A stretch of 64,000 bases of DNA from Polynucleobacter necessarius (GTDB lineage: Bacteria; Pseudomonadota; Gammaproteobacteria; Burkholderiales; Burkholderiaceae): the NCBI RefSeq assembly GCF_900095205.1, contig NZ_LT606951.1:1550001-1614000 (forward strand). Reading direction: 5' to 3'. Positions 1-9,288 of this stretch are shown in pieces. The position numbers were made by a program, and so were the translations under genes. The notes beneath the pieces are model-generated. The model made no database searches. It was given only the letters and a program-made list of their open reading frames with translations, and was not told where the DNA came from. Every line of letters begins with the position of its first letter. The first letter of the stretch is position 1.

Positions 1-787
1 CGCGCAATTCAACACCGATTGCAGTTTTCTTGGCAATACCGAGCAACTTAATGCGATAGCCCAACTGCTCAGCATAACGAATATCAATCGCAGCAAATTT
101 TGTAATACCCTCTACGTGTGCTTTTTCAAATTGCATTGGAATACCAAATGCAATCGCACTCATGATGGTTGCTTTATGAGCTGCATCAACCCCTTCGATA
201 TCAAAGGTAGGGTCTGTCTCAGCATAACCTAAGCGCTGCGCTTCTTTTAAAACGGTTTCAAAATCTAATCCTTTGTCACGCATTTCTGACAAGATGAAGT
301 TGGTTGTACCGTTAATGATGCCGGCTATCCATTCAATACGATTTGCAGTTAAGCCTTCGCGCAGAGCCTTAATAATTGGAATACCGCCAGCAACTGCAGC
401 TTCGAAAGCAACCATGACACCTTTAGCATGAGCAGCTTTAAAAATCTCATTACCATGTACTGCGATCAGCGCCTTATTGGCTGTAACAACATGCTTACCA
501 GCAGCAATTGCCTCTAGCACCAAGTCTTTAGCAATACCATAACCACCAATCAACTCAACAACGATGTCAATCTCAGGATTGTTAATCACCGCACGCGCAT
601 CGCTCACTACTTGAGCACAGTCTTTTACCAACTCTTTTGCGCGCTTGACATTTAAGTCGGCAACAGTATTAATTCGAATGCCGCGCCCAGCACGACGGGT
701 TATTTCATCTTGGTTACGTTCGAGAACAGTGAATACGCCACCACCAACGGTGCCAATACCTAATAGACCTACTTGAATCGGTTTCAT
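1..787 (-). CDS. hom: Homoserine dehydrogenase, N-terminal part (C-terminus beyond window)
   Basis: NADP-dependent reduction of aspartate semialdehyde to homoserine, the branch point to threonine and methionine. The ATG lies at 787 and about 262 residues are visible before the window edge. They show an N-terminal Rossmann motif (GLLGIGTVGGG), the substrate-site segment NGTTNFIL and the family signature EAQRLGYAETDP followed by DIEGVDAAHK. No lesion is seen. Its start codon overlaps the stop of the upstream aminotransferase by 4 bases (785-787 within 784-787), so the two are translationally coupled. This aminotransferase-hom pair, usually followed by thrC, is common in Burkholderiales. The C-terminal ACT domain cannot be checked here. 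Confidence 0.95.
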   Translation of the reverse strand, partial: MKPIQVGLLGIGTVGGGVFTVLERNQDEITRRAGRGIRINTVADLNVKRAKELVKDCAQVVSDARAVINNPEIDIVVELIGGYGIAKDLVLEAIAAGKHVVTANKALIAVHGNEIFKAAHAKGVMVAFEAAVAGGIPIIKALREGLTANRIEWIAGIINGTTNFILSEMRDKGLDFETVLKEAQRLGYAETDPTFDIEGVDAAHKATIMSAIAFGIPMQFEKAHVEGITKFAAIDIRYAEQLGYRIKLLGIAKKTAIGVELR

Positions 788-2040
788 GATGCCTTTACTA
801 CAGTTGAAGAAGCCTTACGGCCTTGTTTATTACGATAACGCTCCAGAAAGCGTGCAAGGCGGCCAATGGCTTCCTTCAACACATCTTCGTGAGGCAAGAA
901 CACTACGCGGAAATGATCAGGCTTACCCCAGTTAAAACCAGAGCCCTGTACTAACAACACTTTTTCTTCTTTCAAAAGATCGGCAACAAATTGTTGATCA
1001 TCCTCAATGGGATAAACCTCAGGATCCAATCTTGGAAATAAATACAAAGCTGATTTTGGCTTCACACAAGTAACGCCAGGAATTTCAATGATGAGTTTCC
1101 ATGCGAGGTCGCGTTGCTTTGCAAGACGACCGCCCTCCCCCACCAAATCATTGATGCTTTGATAGCCGCCGAGCGCAGTCTGGATTGCATACTGACCAGG
1201 CACGTTTGCACAAAGACGCATAGAGGCCAACATATTGAGGCCTTCGATGTAATCGCGCACCATTTCCTTGTCGCCTGATACCACCATCCAGCCAGCGCGG
1301 TAGCCGCAGGAGCGGTAATTCTTGGATAAGCCGTTAAAGGTGATGATGACAACATCAGTAGATAATGAAGCTAATGAAAGATGCTTCTCCCCGTCGTACA
1401 ACATCTTGTCGTAGATTTCATCGGCAAACAGAATCAAACCATGTTCACGGGCAATTTGCGTTAACTCTAGCAATACCTCTTTGGAGTAAATAGCACCTGT
1501 AGGATTGTTGGGATTAATCACCACAATCGCTTTAGTACGAGGCGTAATTTTCTTACGCAGATCATTTAAGTCAGGCGCCCAATCTTTAGATTCATCACAA
1601 AGATAATGCACGGGTGTTCCGCTCGACAAACTCACTGCAGCAGTCCACAGTGGGTAATCTGGCGTCGGCACTAAGACCTCATTACCATCATTCAAGAGTG
1701 CGTTCATTGAGAGTACGATGAGCTCAGAAACACCATTGCCGGTGTACACGTCATCCAAAGCTACGCCTTGAATACCTTTTTCCTGGTAATATTGCATGAT
1801 CGCTTTGCGAGCAGCGAATATCCCTTTGGAGTCAGAATAGGCAGAAGCGTTACTTAAATTTCGAATCATGTCTAACTGAATTTCTTCAGGAGGATCAAAA
1901 CCGAAAACCCCTACGTTTCCGATGTTTAATTTAATGATTTTGTGACCCTCTTCCTCCATGCGCTGAGCAAGCTCGAGCACCGGCCCACGTATGTCATAAC
2001 AGACGTTTTCAAGCTTTTGGGACTTTAGGATCGGTTTCAC
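784..2040 (-). CDS. alaA: Pyridoxal-phosphate aminotransferase, AlaA type (alanine/glutamate transaminase)
   Basis: Class I/II aminotransferase that probably makes alanine from pyruvate and glutamate. The fold-type I signature NPNNPTG and the PLP-lysine segment GLSKNYRSCGYRAGW are present, and the length of about 418 residues fits the AlaA/YfbQ group. I place the start at the GTG at 2040 (VKPILKSQKLENV), where conserved sequence begins. The frame stays open to a TTG at 2082, but the extra 14 residues look like read-through of an AT-rich leader. It is followed by hom with a 4-base overlap. No damage is seen. The exact amino donor and acceptor are inferred from family and context. Confidence 0.88.
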   Translation of the reverse strand: MKPILKSQKLENVCYDIRGPVLELAQRMEEEGHKIIKLNIGNVGVFGFDPPEEIQLDMIRNLSNASAYSDSKGIFAARKAIMQYYQEKGIQGVALDDVYTGNGVSELIVLSMNALLNDGNEVLVPTPDYPLWTAAVSLSSGTPVHYLCDESKDWAPDLNDLRKKITPRTKAIVVINPNNPTGAIYSKEVLLELTQIAREHGLILFADEIYDKMLYDGEKHLSLASLSTDVVIITFNGLSKNYRSCGYRAGWMVVSGDKEMVRDYIEGLNMLASMRLCANVPGQYAIQTALGGYQSINDLVGEGGRLAKQRDLAWKLIIEIPGVTCVKPKSALYLFPRLDPEVYPIEDDQQFVADLLKEEKVLLVQGSGFNWGKPDHFRVVFLPHEDVLKEAIGRLARFLERYRNKQGRKASSTVVKAS

Positions 2041-2061
2041 AATAAATTTAATGGTAAGTTC

Positions 2062-2093
2062 TTGAAATATGAGAAAAAACAACTAGCTATAAT
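2062..2093 (+). promoter_or_regulatory. Candidate promoter for the Mth938/arn operon
   Basis: A perfect -10 hexamer TATAAT at 2088-2093 lies 26 bases before the first start codon of the operon. A TTGAAA at 2062-2067 is the best -35 match, but the spacer is 20 bases, longer than the usual 16-18. The -10 call is therefore stronger than the -35 call. Confidence 0.4.
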
Positions 2094-2119
2094 CCACATA
2101 ATTATGACAGAGAGCCCAC

Positions 2120-2497
2120 TTGAAGCTTCAATCTGATCTCCATTCAGGAGCGAATACGATCACTGGCTACGGCGATGGCTACGTAGAGATCAATAAAGCT
2201 CCCTATGCACATGCCGTGCTTCTAAGCTCAGATGGCGCCATCTCAGAGTGGCCAGTCCAAGCATTTGATGATCTAGAGCCCAACCATTTCGCGCAAATGG
2301 TTGATTTAAAGCCAGAATTAATTCTGATAGGCACCGGCAGTCGTCAGCGATTCCCAAAGCCGGAACTTCTAAAAGCCTTGATTGAAGCAAAAATTGGCTT
2401 TGAAATCATGGATTCCCAGGCTGCCTGTCGAACCTACAGCATCTTGGTAGGCGAAGGACGCCAAGCTCTATTGGCTCTGATAGTGGAGCCCATTTAA
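2120..2497 (+). CDS. Mth938-like domain protein (DUF498 family)
   Basis: A 125-residue single-domain protein of the Mth938/NDUFAF3-like family (formerly DUF498). The typical core is visible: a GDGYVEIN strand, the segment ELILIGTGSRQRFP, and the C-terminal region after IGFEIMDSQAACRTYSILVGEGR. The biochemical role is not settled; a eukaryotic relative helps complex I assembly. Translation starts at TTG 2120. The stop TAA at 2495-2497 shares one base with the ATG of arnT at 2497, so the gene is the leader gene of the aminoarabinose operon. Any role in lipid A modification would be inference from that position alone. Confidence 0.8.
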   Translation: MKLQSDLHSGANTITGYGDGYVEINKAPYAHAVLLSSDGAISEWPVQAFDDLEPNHFAQMVDLKPELILIGTGSRQRFPKPELLKALIEAKIGFEIMDSQAACRTYSILVGEGRQALLALIVEPI

Positions 2498-4188
2498 TGC
2501 AATTTAGCCAGATTCGGCAATCATCAGCCCTTAATCCAGGCAAGATTTTGCTGCTAGTCATCATTTATGCATTGCTTTGGTTTGGCACACTGAACTATCG
2601 TCACCTCATCCCTTCAGATGAAGGGCGTTATGCAGAAATCGCTCGCGAAATGCTGGTAACAGGCGACTGGATTACCCCGCGCTATAACGGCTATAAGTAT
2701 TTTGAAAAGCCACCACTTCAAGCTTGGGCAACTGCTGCTTCATTTCAGATGTTTGGCATTGGTGACTGGCAAGCGCGTCTTTGGACCGCATTAACCGGCT
2801 TTCTCACCATTCTTTTTGTTGGCTTTACTGGCGCCAAAATTTATAACGCGAGAGCAGGCTGGTTGGCAGCAATTGTGTTGGCATCCAGTCCGATGTGGGT
2901 TATCAGCGGTCATTTCAATTCGCTAGATATGGGCCTCTCCTCTTTTTTGGTTGCAGCACTCTGTAGCTTGTTGCTAGCCCAAAGTTCTCATAATAAAAAT
3001 AGCTGTCGCAATTGGATGTGGGTTTGTTGGATTTTCATGGCGCTGGCGACCTTATCCAAGGGCGTGATTGGTGCCGCAATTCCTGCAATGGTATTTATTG
3101 CCTATTCCATTAGTACGTGGGATTGGAAAATTTGGGCCCGCTTGCGTTTATTCAGCGGAAGCGTTTTATTTCTAGCAATCACAGCTCCGTGGTTTGTGTT
3201 GATTGCGCAACGTAATCCTAAGTTCCTAGAATTCTTTTTTATTCATGAGCATCTACAGCGCTTTACCCAAGACGCACACAGCAGAACAGGCCCTATTTAT
3301 TATTTTGTTCCCCTACTCCTCATTGGCATCCTGCCATGGGCTCTTCAAATTCCAGGTGCTGTGGCTCAGGCTTGGAGCGAGCGTCGTCGCGAGTTTTCTG
3401 CTGGTTGGTTATTGGTATGCTGGTTTGTAGTGATATTTGCCTTTTTTAGCGTCTCACGCTCAAAGTTACCGGGATACATCATCCCTATTTTTCCCGCACT
3501 CGCCTTAGTGATTGGCAATCGTTTAGATCGCTTACTCGGAGATACCAATACCATGGCATTGCCTTGGAAATTACAAACGCTTGCGTTTGCCATTCTTGGT
3601 TGTGTTGGCTTTTTCTTTCTAGATGCTATTGGAAAGCAAGCAAGGCCCGATGAAATTGAAGCGTATGCGCAATACACCTACTGGGTGATTGCCGCATTAG
3701 TGGTACTAGCATCTTTTAGCGCTTATGCCGCATGGCGAAGTAAACGTGATGGCACTCGAAGCATCTTGAGTTTTGCTTGTGGATTTTTTCTTTACGCCAT
3801 TATTGCTGGCACAGGACATGAGACCTTAGGCCACGCAGTTTCTGGTATCGATCTCGTAGAACGGGTGAAAGCCTCTATCCCTGAAAAAGTAAACTTCTAT
3901 TCCGTTCGGCTTTTAGACCACACTGTTCCATTCTATTTAGGCAGAACGATGATCATGGTGGAATCACCTGACGAGCTCGAATTTGGTGTTAATCAAGAGC
4001 CCGAGCTCTGGATGCCGACTTTAGAGGCTTTTATTGGTCGCTGGAAAGAAGATCAAACCGCCTACGCCATCATGGTTCCCGAGCAATTTGATGCACTTCA
4101 AGCTCAAAATCTTCCAATGGTAGAGGTTGATCGTGACTCACGTAGAGTTATTGTGAAACATCCTGATGTGGCGAACGTGACGCAGTAA
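2497..4188 (+). CDS. arnT: Undecaprenyl-phosphate aminoarabinose:lipid A transferase (ArnT-like)
   Basis: Integral membrane glycosyltransferase (GT83/PMT fold) that moves 4-amino-4-deoxy-L-arabinose from undecaprenyl phosphate to lipid A phosphates on the periplasmic face, lowering surface charge and giving resistance to cationic peptides. The 563 residues contain many hydrophobic helices. Near the N-terminus is the loop LIPSDEGRYAEIAREM, whose acidic residues are the expected catalytic site, and a soluble C-terminal domain follows. It begins inside the stop of the preceding gene (1-base overlap) and is followed by arnB, arnC, both halves of arnA, and arnD, which is the main support for the assignment within this broad family. 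Confidence 0.9.
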   Translation: MQFSQIRQSSALNPGKILLLVIIYALLWFGTLNYRHLIPSDEGRYAEIAREMLVTGDWITPRYNGYKYFEKPPLQAWATAASFQMFGIGDWQARLWTALTGFLTILFVGFTGAKIYNARAGWLAAIVLASSPMWVISGHFNSLDMGLSSFLVAALCSLLLAQSSHNKNSCRNWMWVCWIFMALATLSKGVIGAAIPAMVFIAYSISTWDWKIWARLRLFSGSVLFLAITAPWFVLIAQRNPKFLEFFFIHEHLQRFTQDAHSRTGPIYYFVPLLLIGILPWALQIPGAVAQAWSERRREFSAGWLLVCWFVVIFAFFSVSRSKLPGYIIPIFPALALVIGNRLDRLLGDTNTMALPWKLQTLAFAILGCVGFFFLDAIGKQARPDEIEAYAQYTYWVIAALVVLASFSAYAAWRSKRDGTRSILSFACGFFLYAIIAGTGHETLGHAVSGIDLVERVKASIPEKVNFYSVRLLDHTVPFYLGRTMIMVESPDELEFGVNQEPELWMPTLEAFIGRWKEDQTAYAIMVPEQFDALQAQNLPMVEVDRDSRRVIVKHPDVANVTQ

Positions 4189-4209
4189 CACTGTAATATC
4201 TGAGACATC

Positions 4210-5376
4210 ATGTCAAATACCAGCTCTGAATTTATTCCGTTTACGCGCCCCAGTTTCAATCAAGAAACCATTGATGCTGTTTCAGAGATATTGCGTTCGG
4301 GATGGGTGACATCCGGCCCTAAGCTCGCAGAGTTTGAATCTACTTTAAGCAAGTATTTTGGTGATCGTCCAGTTCGTTGCTTTGCAAATGGCACTGCCAC
4401 CATGAAGATCGCCCTTCAAGTTGCAGGCATTGGTGCCGGGGATGAAGTGATTACCACTCCAATTTCTTGGGTAGCAACATCCAATGTCATTTTGAGTGTT
4501 GGTGCAAAGCCCATATTCGTTGATATCGATCCAGTTACCCGAAATATTGATCTCAATAAAGTATCTGCTGCAATCACCCCCAAGACTCGCGCCATCATGC
4601 CAGTCTATTTAGCAGGCCTACCGGTTGACATGGATCAACTCTATGCTCTCGCAGAACAATACAAACTTCGTGTCATTGAAGATGCCGCTCAAGCCTTTGG
4701 ATCACAGTGGAAAGGTAAGAAGATCGGTAGCTTCGGTGACTTAATCAGTTTCAGTTTTCAAGCCAATAAAAATCTCACCACTGTTGAAGGCGGATGTCTA
4801 GTCTTAAACAATGCAGATGAGGCCAAACTCGCAGAGAAATTCCGCCTCCAAGGCTTAACTCGTCAAGGCATAGATGGCATGGATGTTGATGTCCTTGGCG
4901 GGAAAGATAACTTGACTGATGTGAATGCCGCCATTGGTCTTGAGCAATTAAAACAACTACCCTCGTACCAAGCACGTCGAACTAATTTAGCCCGTCAATA
5001 CTTTGATGTGATGCGTAACAAATTAAAAGCTGCCGGTTTAGTAGGTTTGAAATTAGAGCTTCCAGTGGAAAACTTTACTGATAGTAATTGGCATATGTTT
5101 CAGGTTGTGTTGCCACTTGAGCAATTGAATGCCGACCGCGCCCAAATCATGGCTGACTTAAAGGAGATTGGCATCGGCACCGGTGTTCACTACCCAGCCA
5201 TCTCTGGCTTTACGCTCTATAAAAACCAAGGCTATAAAACCTCAGATACACCCATTGCTGAACGTATTGGCAAATCTATTCTGACCCTTCCTTTATTCCC
5301 CGCAATGGCGGATGAAGATATTGGCCGTATCGCCAGGGGATTAGTCGGAATTCTGGTGAAATACACCAAAAACTAG
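4210..5376 (+). CDS. arnB: UDP-4-amino-4-deoxy-L-arabinose aminotransferase
   Basis: DegT/DnrJ/EryC1/StrS-type PLP aminotransferase that converts UDP-4-keto-pentose to UDP-L-Ara4N with glutamate as donor. The 388-residue protein shows the early motif SGWVTSGPKLAEFE, the EDAAQAFGS segment that contacts PLP, and the lysine loop SFQANKNLTTVEGG. Length matches ArnB (about 380). It lies 21 bases downstream of arnT and upstream of arnC. Sugar aminotransferases of this family have many substrates; the complete arn context decides this one. Confidence 0.92.
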   Translation: MSNTSSEFIPFTRPSFNQETIDAVSEILRSGWVTSGPKLAEFESTLSKYFGDRPVRCFANGTATMKIALQVAGIGAGDEVITTPISWVATSNVILSVGAKPIFVDIDPVTRNIDLNKVSAAITPKTRAIMPVYLAGLPVDMDQLYALAEQYKLRVIEDAAQAFGSQWKGKKIGSFGDLISFSFQANKNLTTVEGGCLVLNNADEAKLAEKFRLQGLTRQGIDGMDVDVLGGKDNLTDVNAAIGLEQLKQLPSYQARRTNLARQYFDVMRNKLKAAGLVGLKLELPVENFTDSNWHMFQVVLPLEQLNADRAQIMADLKEIGIGTGVHYPAISGFTLYKNQGYKTSDTPIAERIGKSILTLPLFPAMADEDIGRIARGLVGILVKYTKN

Positions 5377-5417
5377 TGTTCTTGGGTTGAGACCGAAGAA
5401 TCAGGCAAAATTGCGGC

Positions 5418-6380
5418 ATGACTGCACATTTAGCCGCCAACCCAACACTGAGCATTGTTATCCCCGTATACAACGAGGAAGATGGGCTTCAGGCTCTGTT
5501 TGATCGCTTATATCCAGCATTAGATGCATTGGCTGCTAAACGAAACATCACTTACGAAATCGTTTTTGTTAACGATGGCAGCAAAGATCACTCTGCTGGC
5601 ATTCTATCGAAGCAAGTAGAGTTGCGCCCCGATGTGACTCGCGCTGTTTTATTCCATAGCAACTTTGGGCAGCACATGGCCATCATGGCTGGGTTTGAAT
5701 ATGCTCAAGGCGAATACATCATTACCCTAGATGCTGACTTACAAAATCCACCCGAAGAAATTGATGCGCTCACTGAGCAATTATTAAAAGGTCATGATTA
5801 CGTCGGCACTATTCGAGCTAATCGTCAAGACAGCTTCTTTCGAAAATTTGCCTCTCGCGCCATGAATCGCTTGCGTGAAAATATCACCTGCATCACGATG
5901 ACCGATCAAGGCTGTATGTTGCGTGGCTATAGCCGTCGCATTGTTGATCTAGTTCGTCAATGTGATGAAAGCAATACCTTCATTCCGGCATTGGCTTATA
6001 CCTTTTCTGCGAATCCAGTTGAAATATCCGTCAAGCATGAAGAGCGTTTTGCTGGTGAATCTAAATACCCGTTGTATCAACTCATACGCTTGAATTTTGA
6101 TTTAGTGACAGGCTTCTCTATCATGCCGCTGCAGATCTTTTCGATCCTTGGCATACTTCTATCACTAGCAGCTGGCAGCTTATTCCTCTACCTACTGATA
6201 CGCCGCTTTGTTTTGGGTGCTGAGGTTGAGGGTGTATTTACCCTCTTTGCGCTCACATTTTTCCTCATAGGCGTGATGCTATTTGGACTGGGCCTCTTGG
6301 GTGAATACATTGGCCGTATTTACCAGCAAATTCGCAAGCGTCCGCGCTATGTTGTTCAAACTGTCTTAGAGAAAAAATAA
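5418..6380 (+). CDS. arnC: Undecaprenyl-phosphate 4-deoxy-4-formamido-L-arabinose transferase
   Basis: GT2 glycosyltransferase that loads formylated aminoarabinose onto undecaprenyl phosphate at the inner face of the cytoplasmic membrane. The N-terminal catalytic domain carries SIVIPVYNEEDGL, FVNDGSKDHS and DADLQNPPEEI. Two hydrophobic segments near residues 235-255 and 270-295 anchor the C-terminus, as in ArnC. At 320 residues the length is right. Its stop TAA at 6378-6380 directly abuts the TTG start of the formyltransferase. Confidence 0.92.
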   Translation: MTAHLAANPTLSIVIPVYNEEDGLQALFDRLYPALDALAAKRNITYEIVFVNDGSKDHSAGILSKQVELRPDVTRAVLFHSNFGQHMAIMAGFEYAQGEYIITLDADLQNPPEEIDALTEQLLKGHDYVGTIRANRQDSFFRKFASRAMNRLRENITCITMTDQGCMLRGYSRRIVDLVRQCDESNTFIPALAYTFSANPVEISVKHEERFAGESKYPLYQLIRLNFDLVTGFSIMPLQIFSILGILLSLAAGSLFLYLLIRRFVLGAEVEGVFTLFALTFFLIGVMLFGLGLLGEYIGRIYQQIRKRPRYVVQTVLEKK

Positions 6381-7250
6381 TTGCACGCGGTCGTTTTTGC
6401 TTATCACGACGTAGGAGTCAACTGCCTCAAAGCACTTCTCAATGCCGGCATTCAAATTGACCTCGTGCTTACGCACCAAGATGACCCCAATGAGAATGTT
6501 TGGTTTGGAAGCGTAGCAAAATTATGCAATGAGAATAATATTCCATATATCACCCCCAGCTCTAGCGAACTACTGGGGTTGATTCCAAAGATTCAAGCGA
6601 TAGCGCCTGATTACATTTTCTCTTTCTACTATCGCTTTATGATTCCTGAGCAAATTTTGGTATGCGCCAAAATTGCCGCACTCAATATGCATGGCTCGCT
6701 GCTACCAAAGTATCGCGGGCGGGCGCCAGTCAATTGGGCAATTCTGCATGGCGAAACTCAAACTGGTGCTACTTTGCATATCATGGAAGCAAAACCCGAT
6801 GCTGGAGATATTGTTGGGCAGGCATCAGTGAATATTGGTCCAAATGAAACTGCTACAGACGTCTTTGGCAAAGTTAGCAAAACTGCCGTGAATGTGATTC
6901 AACAAGTCTTGCCAAGCTTGATTCGAGGAAATGTTCCCCGCACGCCCAACGAGCTACAAAAAGGCAGTTATTTTGGCGGAAGGAAGCCGTCTGATGGGCA
7001 AATTCATTGGAATCAGACCGCCCAACAGATCCATGACCTAGTTAGGGCCGTTGCACCCCCCTATCCAGGCGCCTTTACAGACTATCAGGGCAAGGTCATG
7101 ATTGTGGCCCGCACCAGTCTAAAAGGGCCATTTCCGGCGAATCTTGATCTTGGGGTTTGCGGCATCCAAGTGGTTGATAATCGGGTATTCAGCATTTGTG
7201 GTGATCACCAAGCTTTAGAAATCTTGGAATGGTTTCCAGCAAGCAAATAA
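6381..7250 (+). CDS. arnA: UDP-L-Ara4N formyltransferase (ArnA N-terminal half as a separate gene)
   Basis: Uses 10-formyltetrahydrofolate to formylate UDP-L-Ara4N. The 289 residues align throughout with the N-terminal half of bifunctional enterobacterial ArnA: VVFAYHDVG at the start, FSFYYRFMIPE, the formyl-transferase signature LNMHGSLLPKYRGRAPVNW (catalytic Asn and His) and DAGDIV (catalytic Asp). Translation begins at TTG 6381, immediately after the arnC stop. The decarboxylase half is a separate gene 25 bases downstream, so ArnA is split here as in other Burkholderiales. The symbol is used for the formyltransferase part only. Confidence 0.92.
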   Translation: MHAVVFAYHDVGVNCLKALLNAGIQIDLVLTHQDDPNENVWFGSVAKLCNENNIPYITPSSSELLGLIPKIQAIAPDYIFSFYYRFMIPEQILVCAKIAALNMHGSLLPKYRGRAPVNWAILHGETQTGATLHIMEAKPDAGDIVGQASVNIGPNETATDVFGKVSKTAVNVIQQVLPSLIRGNVPRTPNELQKGSYFGGRKPSDGQIHWNQTAQQIHDLVRAVAPPYPGAFTDYQGKVMIVARTSLKGPFPANLDLGVCGIQVVDNRVFSICGDHQALEILEWFPASK

Positions 7251-7275
7251 ATTAGATTAAAACGAGGCAGTAAAG

Positions 7276-8322
7276 ATGAAAAAAGTACTCATTCTTGGTG
7301 TTAATGGATTTATCGGTCACCACCTATCCAAACGCATTCTTGAGACAACCGATTGGGATGTCTATGGCATGGATATGCAAAATGATCGCTTAGGTGATTT
7401 AGTCAATCATCCACGTATGCATTTCTTTGAGGGTGACATCACCATCAATAAAGAATGGGTTGAGTACCACATTCGCAAATGCGACGTTATCTTGCCCTTG
7501 GTTGCGATTGCGACTCCAGCAACATACGTACAACAACCACTGAAAGTATTTGAGCTCGACTTCGAAGCCAATTTACCAATCGTGCGTTCTGCCGTGAAAT
7601 ACAAAAAGCATTTGGTATTTCCTTCTACATCCGAAGTGTATGGCATGTGTGAAGACAGTGAATTCGATCCCGCTAAATCAAATATGGTTTATGGCCCTAT
7701 TAATAAACCACGTTGGATTTATGCATGCTCTAAGCAGTTAATGGATCGCGTGATTTGGGGATATGGCATGGAAGGTTTGCAGTTTACCCTTTTCCGTCCA
7801 TTTAATTGGATTGGTCCTGGCTTAGATAGCATCTACACACCAAAAGAAGGCTCATCCCGTGTGGTCACCCAATTCCTTGGGCATATCGTCCGCGGTGAAT
7901 CAATCAACGTCGTTGATGGTGGCGCCCAGAAGCGCGCCTTTACCTATGTTGACGATGGTATCGACGCCCTCATGCGCATCATCGATAACAAAGATGGTGT
8001 TGCTAACGGCAAAATCTATAACATCGGCAATCCAAAGAACAACCACTCGATTCGTGAACTAGCAAATCAAATGCTAGATATTGCTTGCAGCATTCCTGAG
8101 TATGCGAAGACTGCAAATGAAGTGAAGATTGCGGAAACCACCTCTGGTGCATATTACGGTGAAGGCTATCAAGACGTGCAGAATCGCGTTCCAGCAATTG
8201 ATAACACTATGAATGAACTTGGTTGGAAGCCAACTACTACAATGTCCGATGCGTTGAAGAATATTTTTGAAGCCTATCGCGAAGATGTAGAAAAAGCGCG
8301 TACCTTAGTCGATAAAGAATAA
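7276..8322 (+). CDS. arnA: UDP-glucuronic acid oxidative decarboxylase (ArnA C-terminal half as a separate gene)
   Basis: Extended short-chain dehydrogenase that oxidises and decarboxylates UDP-glucuronate to UDP-4-keto-pentose, the first committed step to aminoarabinose. The sequence starts with the NAD-binding motif LILGVNGFIGHHL. It holds STSEVYG (catalytic Ser/Thr and Glu) and the YACSK dyad (Tyr and Lys), then FRPFNWIGPG and RAFTYVDDG, all diagnostic of the ArnA dehydrogenase domain. It is 348 residues long with a plausible AGGCAG ribosome site before ATG 7276. In enterobacteria this is fused behind the formyltransferase; here it stands alone. Confidence 0.93.
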   Translation: MKKVLILGVNGFIGHHLSKRILETTDWDVYGMDMQNDRLGDLVNHPRMHFFEGDITINKEWVEYHIRKCDVILPLVAIATPATYVQQPLKVFELDFEANLPIVRSAVKYKKHLVFPSTSEVYGMCEDSEFDPAKSNMVYGPINKPRWIYACSKQLMDRVIWGYGMEGLQFTLFRPFNWIGPGLDSIYTPKEGSSRVVTQFLGHIVRGESINVVDGGAQKRAFTYVDDGIDALMRIIDNKDGVANGKIYNIGNPKNNHSIRELANQMLDIACSIPEYAKTANEVKIAETTSGAYYGEGYQDVQNRVPAIDNTMNELGWKPTTTMSDALKNIFEAYREDVEKARTLVDKE

Positions 8323-8338
8323 GCAAAACAAAGGATTC

Positions 8339-9256
8339 ATGGCTAAGATTGCTCTCAAGGTAGATGTTGATACCTTACGCGGCACCAAAGAGGGCGTACC
8401 TAATCTTGCTCGTACCCTAGATCGCTTTGGTTTAAAGGCAACCTTTCTTTTTAGCTTAGGTCCAGACCATATGGGATGGGCCTTAAAGCGCGTCTTTCGC
8501 CCAGGCTTTCTGAAAAAAGTTAGTCGCACTTCTGTCGTGGAGCACTACGGCATCAAAACATTACTATATGGCGTTCTTATTCCAGGGCCTGATATTGGTA
8601 AAAAGGCTGCCGCTGAAATGCGCACCATAGGTCAAGCGGGTCATGAGACAGGCATTCACACTTGGGATCATGTGGCTTGGCAAGATGCGGTTCGCAATCA
8701 AGATGCATCTTGGACTAAAGCAATGATGCAAAAAAGTTGGGATCGCTTTCTGGAGATTTTTGGCCATGCTCCAGTAACTTATGGTGCTGCAGGCTGGCAA
8801 ATGAATGCTGCTGCTTTTGAGCAACTGGATCAATGGGGTATCGCCTATTCCTCGGATGGCAGAGCAGAGCCCAACCTGATGCCATATCGCCTCGCTCTAC
8901 CCGCTGGCAAAGCTAAGCACGTCCAGTATCCAACCACCCTCCCCACCTTTGATGAGCTTATCGGTATTGATGGTGCCGATGAATTTGGTGCGGTTAAAAA
9001 ATTACTTGAAATTACTCAGAGCAATCCAAATGACCAAGTCTTCACGCTTCACGCTGAGCTGGAAGGACAAAAGCTCTTGCCCGCATTTGAGCAATTATTG
9101 GCTGAGTGGCTAAATCAGGGTCACGAGCTAGTAACCATGGGTGAACTGCACAAATCCTGGGAAGCCACCAAACAGCTAGATAAAATAGCCGTACTACCAC
9201 TAACCTGGGGTGAAATACCTAATCGCAGTGGCGAATTAATCATTCAAAATAATTAA
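8339..9256 (+). CDS. arnD: 4-deoxy-4-formamido-L-arabinose-phosphoundecaprenol deformylase
   Basis: NodB-type polysaccharide deacetylase that removes the formyl group from the undecaprenyl-linked sugar before flipping. Metal-site motifs are visible: KVDVDTLRGT (catalytic Asp and metal Asp) and HETGIHTWDH (two metal His). The 305-residue length matches ArnD. It is the last gene of the arn operon, 16 bases after the decarboxylase. No arnE/arnF flippase gene follows; the next gene is bcp. Confidence 0.92.
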   Translation: MAKIALKVDVDTLRGTKEGVPNLARTLDRFGLKATFLFSLGPDHMGWALKRVFRPGFLKKVSRTSVVEHYGIKTLLYGVLIPGPDIGKKAAAEMRTIGQAGHETGIHTWDHVAWQDAVRNQDASWTKAMMQKSWDRFLEIFGHAPVTYGAAGWQMNAAAFEQLDQWGIAYSSDGRAEPNLMPYRLALPAGKAKHVQYPTTLPTFDELIGIDGADEFGAVKKLLEITQSNPNDQVFTLHAELEGQKLLPAFEQLLAEWLNQGHELVTMGELHKSWEATKQLDKIAVLPLTWGEIPNRSGELIIQNN

Positions 9257-9288
9257 AATTAGAGACAATCCATTAAAGAGGGGTCATC

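Noticed and set aside
2038..2082. Longer N-terminus of the aminotransferase from TTG 2082
   Set aside because: The extra 14 residues are hydrophobic and AT-coded without family conservation; GTG 2040 begins the conserved part.
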